64,000 nt of DNA from NCBI GenBank assembly GCA_039000515.1, contig JBCFYV010000012.1:13600200-13664199 (forward strand), written 5' to 3'. The notes beneath the pieces are model-generated. The model saw only the letters and a program-made list of their open reading frames with translations, did no database searches and was not told the DNA's origin. The translations under genes were made by a program, and so were the position numbers. This document shows, piece after piece, positions 50,453 through 60,293 of the stretch. Numbering within the stretch: the stretch's first letter is position 1; each line of letters begins with the position of its first letter. The DNA comes from Timema cristinae (lineage: Eukaryota; Arthropoda; Insecta; Phasmatodea; Timematidae).

Positions 50453-51980
50453 GGTTTAATCTAACAATTGTCTATATTGTCTGCCAAATGCTATATATAA
50501 TTATTATTTTTCATTTTATCTTCACACTAATACGCGTACACTTACTAACAGTATTTCCCTCCCCATCCGTAGTCCTTGATTTATTCCGTAAATATCCTTT
50601 GTGTTAATCATACCAATATAAGATACTTTACATTATATATTAATTTATTAAAATCCAATTTTATTTAAATATTAACATTTATAATTGACAAATTTACTAA
50701 GTCTTATATTAAACTAACATATGTTTAAAGAATCAATAATAGTAGTAAATCACGAAGGTTTCAATAAAAAGTATAATTTAGTTGACATTAAATAATCATT
50801 TTTAAATCGAATGGCATTTAAAATAATGCAAGTGTCTTTGATTTATAAATGCAACACACACATGTTGTTGTTTTTATATCGTGGTCATCTAGAACATGGT
50901 TGTTAAATGACAAATACATCTTGGTGAATTAAATGACCATAGAACCAACTTAAAAATAATTTAAAATGTGTTTGTAATAATTGACTATTGCTTAGTCTAA
51001 TATTTGATGTTATTATCTCTATTTTTTTTATAAATCATATATGTCATGGTCAAATAGTTACATTTGGGTTTGTATATTTCTCTAATATATGATTATTTTT
51101 ATAAGAACTTCTAAAATATAAGCAAAAATATATTCTATAAATATGTAACACATAGTAAACTAACTTTCTAAACTATATATATACATACACAAACAAACAT
51201 ACCTCTAAAAAAACTCTAAAAACCTGGACTTGTAAAATCAAATCACTTGTTGCTACTAGGTTTGACATCTAATTTAAAATGTATAATTCTAATACATACT
51301 ACACACAGAGAAGTTCAGTTTTATGTTTATGTTTACATGATATTGCACTAAAATATTTGACTCATTTATAATACAGTAATTAAATTAACTATGAATTTGT
51401 CTAATGCTTTAATAATTATTTGTAGCTTCACATCGAGAGTTACCTGAATAATTGAGAAAATTATTTCCTAAGTATTAACTATAAAGGTAAGTAATAACTC
51501 ACTAATGCAAGCGTTGACTTTGGCTCATGTAATATATTTGTTGTACACTCTCTTTATGGTTCCCCTATGGTTCTATTAAAAAAACTTCACCATAGGGGTA
51601 ACAGGAAATATTAGCTTGTGGCCTCTCAAATTGAACGAAGTAAAGATTATACAATTATTTGTTTCAATTGTTTGTCTTGAATCTGATTTTTACTATATTT
51701 CTCGACACTTCAGAGAGAAAGTATTCTGATGGTAAAAAAATAAATATAACTCGGGATTTTGATAAATGTGGTCATTTCATGACAACCTTAAACCAAAATT
51801 TGATTTACACGATGCCGTCTCTCTGTACCTTTGTCTAGAGTCGAAACTATTTTGCTGATTGGGCTAAATATTGTAATTGGGGTGTTCATGAGGTCCCCAA
51901 AGGGATTTTTGGAAATAGATATCCAACCTTAGATTTAAGGGTAGTTTTCTTAAGAGCAAAACGGAAAGAATTGATTTAAT
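50453..51980. other. AT-rich unique DNA with one short hairpin
   Basis: CCCCTATGGT (51562-51571) and ACCATAGGGG (51589-51598) are perfect 10-bp arms around a 17-bp loop. No gene seen. Confidence 0.55.
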
Positions 51981-52028
51981 TAGTATTATTATTAGCACCG
52001 CGTCTTACTACCCGTCCGTGTTATACGC
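51981..52028 (-). mobile_element. SINE tail-only insertion (48 bp)
   Basis: This is only the 3' tail shared by SINE-A and SINE-B (AGCACCGCGTCTTACTACCC, GTCCGTGTTATACGC) with a few ATT units. It is bordered by a perfect 11-bp target duplication, ATTGATTTAAT, at 51970-51980 and 52029-52039. It is thus an independent, extremely 5'-truncated retroposition and not a deletion remnant. Confidence 0.92.
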
Positions 52029-52039
52029 ATTGATTTAAT

Positions 52040-53395
52040 CAAAATTCTACTTTACGATATTGATTAATTTTTATATATTAACACTGTTAATCATTATAAA
52101 CATGATGGAAGTTCTCACTTTCTCATTAACATTATTTTGAGGGTACTATACTTTAGGGAAATTTCCCAATTTTCATCATTTCTCAGCAAATATTTCAGTA
52201 ACGAAATAAAATTATCATTTTAAAGTTGTATTACTATTTAAGATAAAAAATATTTTATGTGAAATATATTTTTATAAAAACAATAATTTCTTAGTTATAA
52301 ACAAATAAATATGTATTGAATAGTATTAAAACTTATATATACATAATTGATGTATCTGAATGAATATGATTCTTAGGCTTTTTGGTGGACAAATATATTT
52401 CTCTTTTCTCAATATTTCTTAACAGAATTCCTAGTTTCTAATGTCATGGAGTATGTAAGTAATAGTGCATATTATTCCATTTATGTTCTTTGGTGTAGTG
52501 TTTCTACAACAATGCATATATCTATTATTTCGTTTCGCAAATCTTACGAGTTTTTAATAAATGTTTATTTTAAAATAAAAGTGGGAGAAAGTATATGAGG
52601 TGCAGCGTACCATTTATTTTCACTTTTCTAAATAAACGTGAGGTGGATACTTGTTTTAACCCTATTAAGTAATTTATTAGAATATTGGTACCTGCACAAG
52701 TATATTTCAATATTGTGTAAGTTAGTGGCCCACATACAGTAAACAAATATGTGACTTTTGACATAATAACAACCCAAATCAAGATTTTGATGATTTTCCA
52801 ATGTTCTCGCATGAGGAAACCGAATAAATATTAAATATTTAAGTCAGCACTAGATGTAATCAAGCGAAATTCTTTAGACTTGTCAATCATAACTTTAATG
52901 GCGGTAGAAGAAGTAGTATGACTATACTTTGTTGAATGTTTGGGGCGCCATAGTGCAAAGGAAGAAGCTATTATTTAAATTTTTACTAACATTTAAGTCT
53001 TCCTTAATTCCAATATAGTATGGATGGCTTTCCTTACTATTTTATAAATGAATTACTTTTTAGCCATTTAGTTCACCCTTTTTAATTATTTAACATGCTC
53101 TGATTGGTTAACCACTGTATTGATAGGCTATATATTATGCACCAATAGTTTGTTTTGCAACCACAACGTCAACGGCTATAAATAAAGTTATTAATAGTCA
53201 ATATCTCCTCGTGGTTGTTACTCTATTTATAATGATGTAAAAATATTCTAACGGAAAGTTATTTGTGAGGTATTACTAGACTGTATTGTTTTTTAGATTT
53301 TTATTAATTCTTATGTTGATAGTAAAATGAATATTTTCTAGAGCATCTCGCCTCTTACTTTCCAATTAGGTTTTATAAAATCTAAATAGTAGTTC
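52040..53395. other. AT-rich unique DNA, no gene seen
   Basis: An 80-codon minus-strand open frame (52570-52812) is not recognisable. Nothing else found. Confidence 0.5.
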
Positions 53396-53732
53396 AAGAT
53401 TTTTATATTATTATTATATTATTATTATTATTATTATTATATTATTATTATTAGCACCGCGTCTTACTACCCGTTCGGGTTATACGCACTTACGCTAATG
53501 TGTAATGTAGGGTGATTATGAGATGAATGGAGGACCTACATTTTAACGTGGAATCCGAACCACGGTGGAGCCTGGCATTCCCCACATTCACAAGATATCT
53601 TGTCAGAGGTGAAGGAAGGGTTTGGAAATCAGATAAATTTGTGCCGGGACGAGGATTGAACCCCGGACCCCAGCACAGAAGTCTGACACCTTACCCCTAG
53701 ACCACCAGGTCACCCATAAGATTTTTATATTA
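53396..53732 (-). mobile_element. SINE-A, full length and young, with 15-bp target duplication
   Basis: The element (53411-53717) is bordered by perfect copies of AAGATTTTTATATTA (53396-53410 and 53718-53732). In the minus direction it runs TGGGTGACCTGGTGGTCTAG, GGGTAAGGTGTCAGACTTCT, and a strong B box in CCGGGGTTCAATCCTCG. CAAACCCTTCCTTCACCTCT, GTGGGGAATGCCAGGCTCCA and CGTGGTTCGGATTCCACG follow. The shared tail GCGTAAGTGCGTATAACCCG, AACGGGTAGTAAGACGCGGT and an ATT-derived repeat close it. Pol III promoter boxes look intact. It is the best reference copy of the family in this window, and its length without the tail is about 265 bp. Confidence 0.97.
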
Positions 53733-53746
53733 CATATATATATATT

Positions 53747-53782
<36 letters not shown>

Positions 53783-54257
53783 AACAGTTATCAATACTGC
53801 TTGAGCATTGATTGTATTGATTTTTTTTACTGATTATAAATTAGAATGTTATAGAAAACAGTAATTAGTTTTCAGGAAAGACTTGAAAAATAAATTCTAA
53901 AGAGTAGTTCGAAGCTTTTTTCATTTTTTTGGCTCACTTGGGCTATATTTAGATTTAAAATAATAGAGTAGTAATAAAAATAAGAGAAAAATTAAACACA
54001 TTTTAGTGGTGGGAGAGTGAAAAACGAAAAATAAATACCCACCATCGCTATATACTTAAATATAACTGCTTATACATACATATATACAACCCTTGAGAGG
54101 ATAGGAAATAAAATTAGGGAAACAAATAGTTTTAGAAATCACTTTTATAGGGATTATATAACTTATATTATGTATACTTGATATAAGTCAAAACTCTTTA
54201 TATCATATAAACCTTATTTTGTTAAGTTCATCCTCATTATTAGTTAATAATTATTGC
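53733..54257. other. AT dinucleotide tract and unique DNA
   Basis: An interrupted AT repeat covers about 53735-53782; the rest is AT-rich without genes. Confidence 0.6.
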
Positions 54258-54828
54258 TTTTAGATTAAGGCAGCTCTTCACTTTTGCCTATCCTTAATAT
54301 CCTTTATAAAGTATTCTGTATCGTCCGTTATCTTATTCACGTACTCCAGTCTTGGTCTTCTTCTTGAAATTCTCCCTCCTCCTCTTATAATTATTTTCAT
54401 CAAACTTTCATATCTCAGTATTTGGCTTACCAAGTAAACTTTTATTTGCTATATACCTTTCCAAAGTTTCCTTTCTAAATTGGTTTTTGTTAACACTTCT
54501 TTAATTGGTAACATTTCCATAAATGTTATTTTCAATATTAATCTGTATCACCACGTTTCAAAGGATTCGAATATTTTCATTTCACTTGCAACAAAGGCCC
54601 ATATTTTACATGCGTAAGACACAGGCTCCAAGCATATATATGCCTATATGAACATTTTCCCGATATCCAAATTTATTTTAGTCAAGGATAGTAAGGCATT
54701 TTTGAAATGAAAAGCTTTCATAGGCTGCATTATTCTGTTTAAAATATATGTCTTGCTTAATTTATCTTCGGTTATTATTATTTCTATAGTAGACCTTGGT
54801 CGACTTGGGGTAAGGTCCCTGCCCCAAT
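54258..54828 (-). pseudogene. LINE (non-LTR retrotransposon) ORF2 fossil, C-terminal part
   Basis: In essentially one minus-strand frame it reads as the region after the reverse transcriptase of LINE proteins often labelled endonuclease-reverse transcriptase. Blocks in order are ITEDKLSKTYILNRIMQ, KAFHFKNALLSL, CKIWAF (usually YG.ETW), FESFETW (54551-54571), PIKEVL, SQILRYESLM, and RRRPRLEYV (about 54340-54366, usually GRPR..W). At least four stops break it, for example before AYICLE and after FETW. It belongs with the reverse transcriptase pieces at 55225-55437 and 55868-56030. Confidence 0.87.
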
Positions 54829-54837
54829 AACACAATG

Positions 54838-55170
54838 TGCATGGGCTTTAAACCCAGCCAGCGTCAACAAATTTTTCTTGAGCGATAAAGCCCATTGCAC
54901 AACTTCCTTTGGAAGTTAAGTAAATCCATCGGTCCCGTGTCGATTGTGGAATGTAAAGTAACTTTGGAAGTTAAGTAAATCATCGGTCCCGTGTCGATTG
55001 TGGCATGTAAAGTAACTTTGGAAGTTAAGTAAATCCATCGATCCCGTGTCGATTGTGGCATGTAAAGTAACTTTGGAAGTTAAGTAAATCCATCGGTCCC
55101 GTGTCGATTGTGGCGTGTAAAGTAACTTTGGAAGGTATGTAAAAACACCTTTCCTGGCATACATACAGTC
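54838..55170. repeat. 55-bp minisatellite inserted in the LINE fossil
   Basis: Four units of 54-55 bp (starts 54910, 54965, 55020 and 55075, each beginning GGAAGTTAAGTAAATC) contain CGGTCCCGTGTCGATTGTGG. A partial fifth follows at 55130. To the left lies a small foldback, TGCATGGGCTTTA (54837-54849) against TAAAGCCCATTGCA (about 54885-54898). The block separates homologous parts of one LINE reading frame, so it was gained after the LINE inserted. Open frames through it merely translate the repeat. Confidence 0.88.
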
Positions 55171-55224
55171 TCGTGTAGTGATATAATCATTTGTTTTGGA
55201 GAGAGCGCGCTAAATACCTCAAAT

Positions 55225-55437
55225 AAATAAAAAATGAAATATTTTTCAGGTAGCAGAACTTCATTTCTTGATTTATAATTTATTCTCATAGTTCTAGATT
55301 TTTTGACTACGTTCTCCTTTACTGATAATCATGAATTTTGTTTTCTTTATGTTGATATTAATATTATATTCAATTTTTATTATTTCATCTATACTTTTCA
55401 GTAGTTCTTGAAGATTCTCTTGGCTTTTAGCACAAAT
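55225..55437 (-). pseudogene. LINE reverse-transcriptase fossil, middle part
   Basis: Minus-strand AKSQENLQELLKSIDEII, followed by NINIKKTKFMIISK, is the block that follows the catalytic YADD motif in LINE reverse transcriptases (consensus of the type AESEEDLQ.LL...KTK.M). RINYKSRNEV and YFIFYL after it match the usual N..I..V..FKYLG block. The upstream part of this open frame (55438-55542) is inserted DNA and does not belong to the protein. Confidence 0.85.
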
Positions 55438-55874
55438 TTTCAGAATATGATATCTAAGAGGTGTTATCCTCACTAAAATGCATAGATGATAGCTTCGGCT
55501 ATCTGATTCATTAATATGCAACCCCGTACAATTATAATACAATTGTCAATTGGCTTAAATACATTGCCAACTACCGAGTCGCAGGTGGCTGCGTTGTCTG
55601 ATGGCTGTGATCTTATATAATCACATGTTTATAAGCTGACGACTTCCGCACGTACATCATAGACTCTGCCTTAAAATATGATTGAAGAATGACCATGGGC
55701 ACGGGACGAATCCTGGATAGCTCAGTGGTAAGAGCATTGACGTACTAAACCGAAGGTCCCGGGTTCGATTCTGGTGTCCAGGTGTAATTTTTCAATTTTC
55801 AGAATATGATATCTAAGAGGTGTTATCCTCACTAAAATGCATAGATGATACCTTCGGCTATCTGATTCACAAAT
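55431..55874. mobile_element. 430-bp insertion with terminal direct repeats and a tRNA-like segment
   Basis: A 7-bp target duplication CACAAAT (55431-55437 and 55868-55874) borders the insertion (55438-55867) inside the LINE frame. Both ends carry the same sequence of about 70 bp: TTTTCAGAATATGATATCTA ... GGCTATCTGATTCA (left to 55510, right 55797-55867), differing at one base (GATAGCTTC against GATACCTTC). Between them lie a possible second tRNA-like word (GTGGCTGCGTTGTCTGATGG) and the tRNA-Lys-like segment at 55712-55782. It may be a compound SINE or a TRIM-type miniature LTR element. In the latter reading, the minus strand has its first repeat followed, 19 bases later, by TGGACACCAGAATCGAACCC, which resembles a primer-binding site. 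No protein is encoded. Confidence 0.85.
55712..55782 (+). other. tRNA-Lys-like segment with Pol III promoter boxes
   Basis: CCTGGAT (55712-55718) pairs with GTCCAGG (55776-55782) as a 7-bp acceptor stem, one pair being T-G. GCTC (55720-55723) pairs with GAGC (55732-55735) as the D stem. The A box TAGCTCAGTGG and B box GGTTCGATTC are good. The anticodon stem (TTGAC...) no longer pairs and the T stem has two mismatches, so it is not a working tRNA gene. The order ATTG....TAAACC.AAGGTCCC most resembles tRNA-Lys. A worn copy at 11744-11812 shows it is part of a dispersed repeat. Confidence 0.75.
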
Positions 55875-56030
55875 AGAAATGTCAACCAACAATATGAAGT
55901 GTGTTGATTAGCTCTCCTCCTATACTAATTTCATACCTTATTCTACATAAGATTTAAGTAGCATTTGAGATAGAATAAATCCTTGTCCAATATTTTTCTT
56001 AATTTTGCTTCCTCTTTGTACGCATTAACT
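55868..56030 (-). pseudogene. LINE reverse-transcriptase fossil, upstream part
   Basis: The minus strand encodes KEEAKLRKNIGQGFILSQML followed by LKSYVE, matching the GVRQGC.LSP.LFN.Y.E block. After a frame change, ISIGGELINTLHIVG follows, where the usual sequence is I.IGGE.IN.LRYADD. The catalytic Asp pair is thus lost and a stop follows it. The next residues of the same protein lie at 55437 and below, across the 430-bp insertion. Nothing recognisable lies upstream of about 56030, so the LINE copy is 5'-truncated, as is usual. Confidence 0.83.
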
Positions 56031-56859
56031 CTTATTAATCACGTCAAATTTTTGTATAATTTGTATATCATTATACAGTTAAATACTTTTATAAAATTAA
56101 TTGTAGAATAGTTTGTATCTGAACCGATTTGCACGCGAATTAAAGCGCCAATCTGGTTCTTACTGGCTCATCTGTTAGGATGGTCAAGGTTCAATTTATG
56201 GGAGAGATTACGAAAGCGTTTTTCTCCTAAACGGTTAAACCCTTTCATTCTTACTATAGCGTGGATACGGACAAAATAAAAACGAAATATTAATAATGGT
56301 AATATAGCTGGGCTTTAAAAACAATAACATTAGTAACTATAAAATATTTCAAGAATATCAGATGTAACTGAAGACAACATGTATTTACGTATGAATACAT
56401 GAAAATGTATTTCATTTCTTTTTCTGTCTGTCAAATAAGCATCTTCCTGTTAAATTTGAACTTTATCCGTGTAAAGCTAGTTTTGTTTATTTAATAACTG
56501 ATGTACCCCTTCTTAACATAGGGAATCTATAAAGTAGATTTGTTATTTTAGGTGTATAAAATTAACTGAAGATAATAGTTACCAGATCTTAAATTATGTT
56601 TAAATATTAATCGTTTAATGGTTTAAATTGTCGTAAAAAATGCGAAAGTAAACTGACTAATATACAATGTCAAAATAAATATATAATCTGAACATATTGT
56701 AAAAGCTAACATTTCTCTTAAAGATTAAGCTAATACTTCTATATAGATAAAAATGTTTTGAAGCCTGTTGGTGCTAGTAAAAAAGAAAGAAAAGTGTCAA
56801 AGAATAACTCATTACTTGTTAAAGGTTTGTAATTAAATCCAATATAACTATTTTGGCAT
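56031..56859. other. AT-rich unique DNA, no gene seen
   Basis: No recognisable gene, RNA or repeat. Confidence 0.55.
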
Positions 56860-57680
56860 TTTTACCACGTCCCCAGTTTAAACTTTTTACCCTAGTTACC
56901 CTTTTTACTAATTTTACCCATTCTACACTGTTTGTTGTTTTTACACCATTTTACCTTACTTGCATAGAGAAATAACTTTTAACCCAGTTTTTTTACTACC
57001 CTTTTTACTGTATACACACTTACCCGCCCGCCCTCTTACGCTTTTGCCCCGCTAACCTTTTTACCTTTTTACCCGTTTTGGCTTCTTAATGTTTTAACAT
57101 TATTACATTATTTTACCCCTTTTAACCCTTATAACTTTATTTTTTGCAATTTTTACAATGTTTTCTGTTTTTAACAATTTTTTTTCTCGTTTTTACAGTT
57201 ATTTTCCCTTTTTACTATTTTCACCCTATTGTTGCTTCTGCTCCTTTTGAAAATATTTACTTTATACACCTTTTACCAATCATACCTCTTACTATTTTTA
57301 TTCTATTTCCTTTTTAACCTTTACAATCCATTAACCATTTGACTATTTTTTCCCTATTTACTGTTATCGGCCTTTTTGTATCTTTTTAATATCTTTAACT
57401 CTTTTTTTATTTTTTCAACCCTTTTAACCCTATTAACTTTTTAATTTATTATGATCTACTACTTGTCCTTTTTAGGCAACAATTTTAATCCAATTTGTCC
57501 TTTTTACAGTATTTTCACGGTTGTTCCCTCTTTGACATGTGTTAATTTCTAGACAACTTTGCAAATTTTACCATTTAAGTCTCATCGCCCATCTCGATTA
57601 GATTTACTTTTACAACTTTTACCATATTTAGCCTTTGTGAGCTTTATTACCTTTTTACTCAATATTAAATTAACTTGACT
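56860..57680 (+). repeat. Degenerate pyrimidine-rich repeat field
   Basis: For about 820 bp the plus strand is dominated by variants of a CTTTTTACC word (TTTTTACCCTAGTTACCC, CCCTTTTTACTAATTTTACC, CCTTTTTACCTTTTTACCCG and so on) at irregular intervals of about 9-14 bases. G is rare. The right boundary is TTAACCCCGG (about 57679). It looks like an old simple repeat drifted by mutation. There is no gene. Confidence 0.85.
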
Positions 57681-57810
57681 TAACCCCGGAGATATTTTAG
57701 TACAAAAAAGTTGTAACGGGGATTAAAAGGGTGTATGTTATAGGAGGTGTAAGGTATAAAGTGTGTAGGTTTCAGGATAAAAAGTGTAAAAAGGTTTTCA
57801 AGAAAAAAAC
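57681..57810 (-). repeat. Inverted purine-rich arm of the CTTTTTACC field
   Basis: After CGGGGATTAA (57717-57726), which mirrors TTAACCCCGG, the plus strand switches to AAAAGGGTGTATG, AGGAGGTGTAAGGTATAAAG and GATAAAAAGTGTAAAAAGG. These are the complements of the motif in the adjacent field. The two together can fold into an imperfect foldback with its axis near 57700. Confidence 0.7.
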
Positions 57811-60019
57811 TTATTAGTACATTAAAGTTATTTATTAGAAATAAGCCACAATACTTATAAACTAATATATCAAGGTGACATGAGAGGAAGAATTTGTTGT
57901 GGATTCCAAACTCTTCTTGCTTACTCTCCATGACAAACTACATTACATATTGTATGAAATTCATGGCATTAATATTTCTTCATTTTTTTAGTTTTTAAAT
58001 AATTAAAAAGATTTTAATTAAAATCAAAATTCTGGTTTTGAGGTGTATATGTTTGTGCAAAGGGGAGTCTAGTAGTTAAATTTCAAATTGCGTATGGTAG
58101 ATATCTCGTAAAGCTCATGACAGAAAGGCACACCAACTATTATTTAATTTATACAAATATAATTAAAATAGTTGTTGTTAAATGGTTTGCTTTGAATGGT
58201 TTGTGTAAATATTATTTATTAAATTATAGGATTGATTCCAAGCATTTACAACACAAATTGTGGATGTTATAATATTAATACAGTGCTGTATTGTATAATA
58301 GTAGCTTTGTGAGGTTGTTGGTAACACTGCTAAGAGGCTTGGGGATACGGGTGAAACGCTTTACGAGGAGGGTTAGAAGGGGTTTGTGGGGAACTCAGGA
58401 TACCATCTGCGGTTCTTTCTTATCTACGTGTCCTATAGTGGAGTACAATGTGGTCGCAATAATATTGCGCCATAATTTTCCTCCCTCATGTGTTCTGTTG
58501 TTTTTTTCATCCCCTTCTTTTCCCAGTTGTGGTAAGAAAGCAAGTGTCATACGTCTTTGTCACCACGTTTATTAAAACCAGATGGTGTGAAATTCCTTTG
58601 GTGTGCTAAAGAACTAAGAAGGATTTTTTTCCCCGCTAATGCACATATGTAGGGTTTAAAATTAGTGCTGAACGCACAAAGCGGTAACAGCGGTTTCAGC
58701 TACTCGTGTGGTCTACTATTTTATTTTTTTAAGTTTATTCGCTCTTACGAAACATTACCTGCGTTAAAGTTTTACTATTCCAATTTCTTTGGGAAATATG
58801 CCTTCAATGACGTTGCCACTTTACAATCGAATAAAACAAATATTTATTAAATCAATTTATTTTTATCAATATTTGGGGCTTAGAGATACGAATTAGAAAT
58901 TCTTTATATTTAACAACTATTTTAATTTAAATAGCATTCAAATTATCATTTGACATACTATATACATTTTAAGTATTTCTTCTCAAATAGTTTGAAATAT
59001 TAAAGTTTATTTAACTATCACTTTAGTGAATTATTCTAATAATTCTATCATATCAGCTATATATTTAAAAATATATGAGTTCCTATGTTGATGAGTTGAA
59101 ACATAATACTAATATTTTAATTGATATGTATAGTTTATTTTCAACAAAAATACAAACAAACAACTTAAGTATGGAATTTTTTTAAATTTAAAGACATTTT
59201 CTTATTTTGTATTGAAACGTTTAGCTATTCAAACGATATATATTTGTTGCTTATGAAATAATATTAGTTAATGATAAAACAAATTAGATATTATAATATT
59301 TCTCTTGTTCATGAACAGAAACCTGAGATTGACCTTTAGAGTGGTGGAGATTAAAACACTCATGTTCGTAGTAAAAATACACGCCAATAGGCCCGTGGTC
59401 AAAGGTCCATCTCATTTTGTATTAGTATGGGTCACAATTGGCGGTGTTTGTCAGGGCTTTCTCATATGGGTGTACTTAGACTAGATTTCTTGATCGGTTT
59501 ACCACTTTCCCGCCAATAATATGAAGGTACATTTACTACAATGTTCTACCTTTCCTATCACTCCCACACTATTGTGAATAAATAATGTAATATTAATATA
59601 TAATCAAAACGGGGAGTAAATCACTATAGCAAACCAAGAAGTTGTTATTATGAGTTCGTATGAAACTTAGTAAACACATCTTCAACAGGTAAACTGTTTT
59701 AGATATTTTAGGTAGTGAAGGGTGGATTCCAAAATGTCATAGAATTATTTTCCAATATTTCAGTTCTTTGTTCTTAAGTTCTAAATTCTACTAATCCCAC
59801 GAATTAATCTATATTTTTTATTGTTTATGTAATTTGAATAGTTACGGAATCATTCAAAAGGCTAGTATACAATATAAATTATACAACACAATCGTACAAA
59901 TATTTCGTTATGTAGTTAATTATATATTAAAACCCATTTTTCCAAAATTTAATTTTAGTAAATCACAATTAAATAAACTGTATTCCTCAGGTAAACTACG
60001 TTATTCCCAATAAATACTC
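57811..60019. other. AT-rich unique DNA; possible worn SINE at 59385-59570
   Basis: A 94-codon open frame (58291-58575, plus) with an Arg-rich middle, in a slightly GC-richer patch, is not recognisable. 59385-59570 contains GGCCCGTGGTCAAAGGTCCA and TACCACTTTCCCGCCAATAA, GAAGGTACATTTACTACAAT, CTACCTTTCCTATCACTCCC, in the order of a plus-strand SINE-B, but very worn. Confidence 0.4.
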
Positions 60020-60026
60020 ATTACTA

Positions 60027-60104
<78 letters not shown>

Positions 60105-60293
60105 CATTATTATTATTAGCACCGCGTCTTACTACCCGTTCGGGTTATACGCACTTACGCTAATGTGTAATGGTAGGGTGATTGTGAGATGAAATGAAGG
60201 ACCTACAGTTTAACGTGGGATCCGAACCATAGTGGAGACTTGGCATTCCCCACATACACAAGATGTCTTGTCAGAGGTGGACATAATTACTAA
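60020..60293 (-). mobile_element. SINE-A, 5'-truncated, with long ATT tail and 8-bp target duplication
   Basis: The element (60028-60285) is bordered by ATTACTAA (60020-60027 and 60286-60293). The plus strand starts with about 28 ATT-type units broken by TTTTTT and a C, then AGCACCGCGTCTTACTACCC, GTTCGGGTTATACGCACTTA and CGCTAATGTGTAATGG. The body continues to ACAAGATGTCTTGTCAGAGG, where it stops. The tRNA head and boxes are missing, so this copy could not be transcribed from its own promoter. Truncation with a target duplication indicates incomplete reverse transcription. Confidence 0.92.

Noticed and set aside
54864..55289. Overlapping minus-strand frames with repeated RHGTDGF-type peptides
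   Set aside because: They translate the 55-bp minisatellite; no independent coding signal.
55438..55542. Start of the 82-codon frame at 55294-55542 as genuine protein
   Set aside because: The first residues come from the inserted element; only the part below 55437 matches a LINE reverse transcriptase.
55712..55782. A functional tRNA-Lys gene
   Set aside because: Acceptor and D stems pair, but the anticodon stem does not and the T stem has mismatches. A worn second copy exists, so it is part of a repeat.
56860..57680. Telomere-like repeat (internal telomeric sequence)
   Set aside because: The CTTTTTACC-type motif is not the TTAGG/CCTAA repeat of arthropods and is too irregular.
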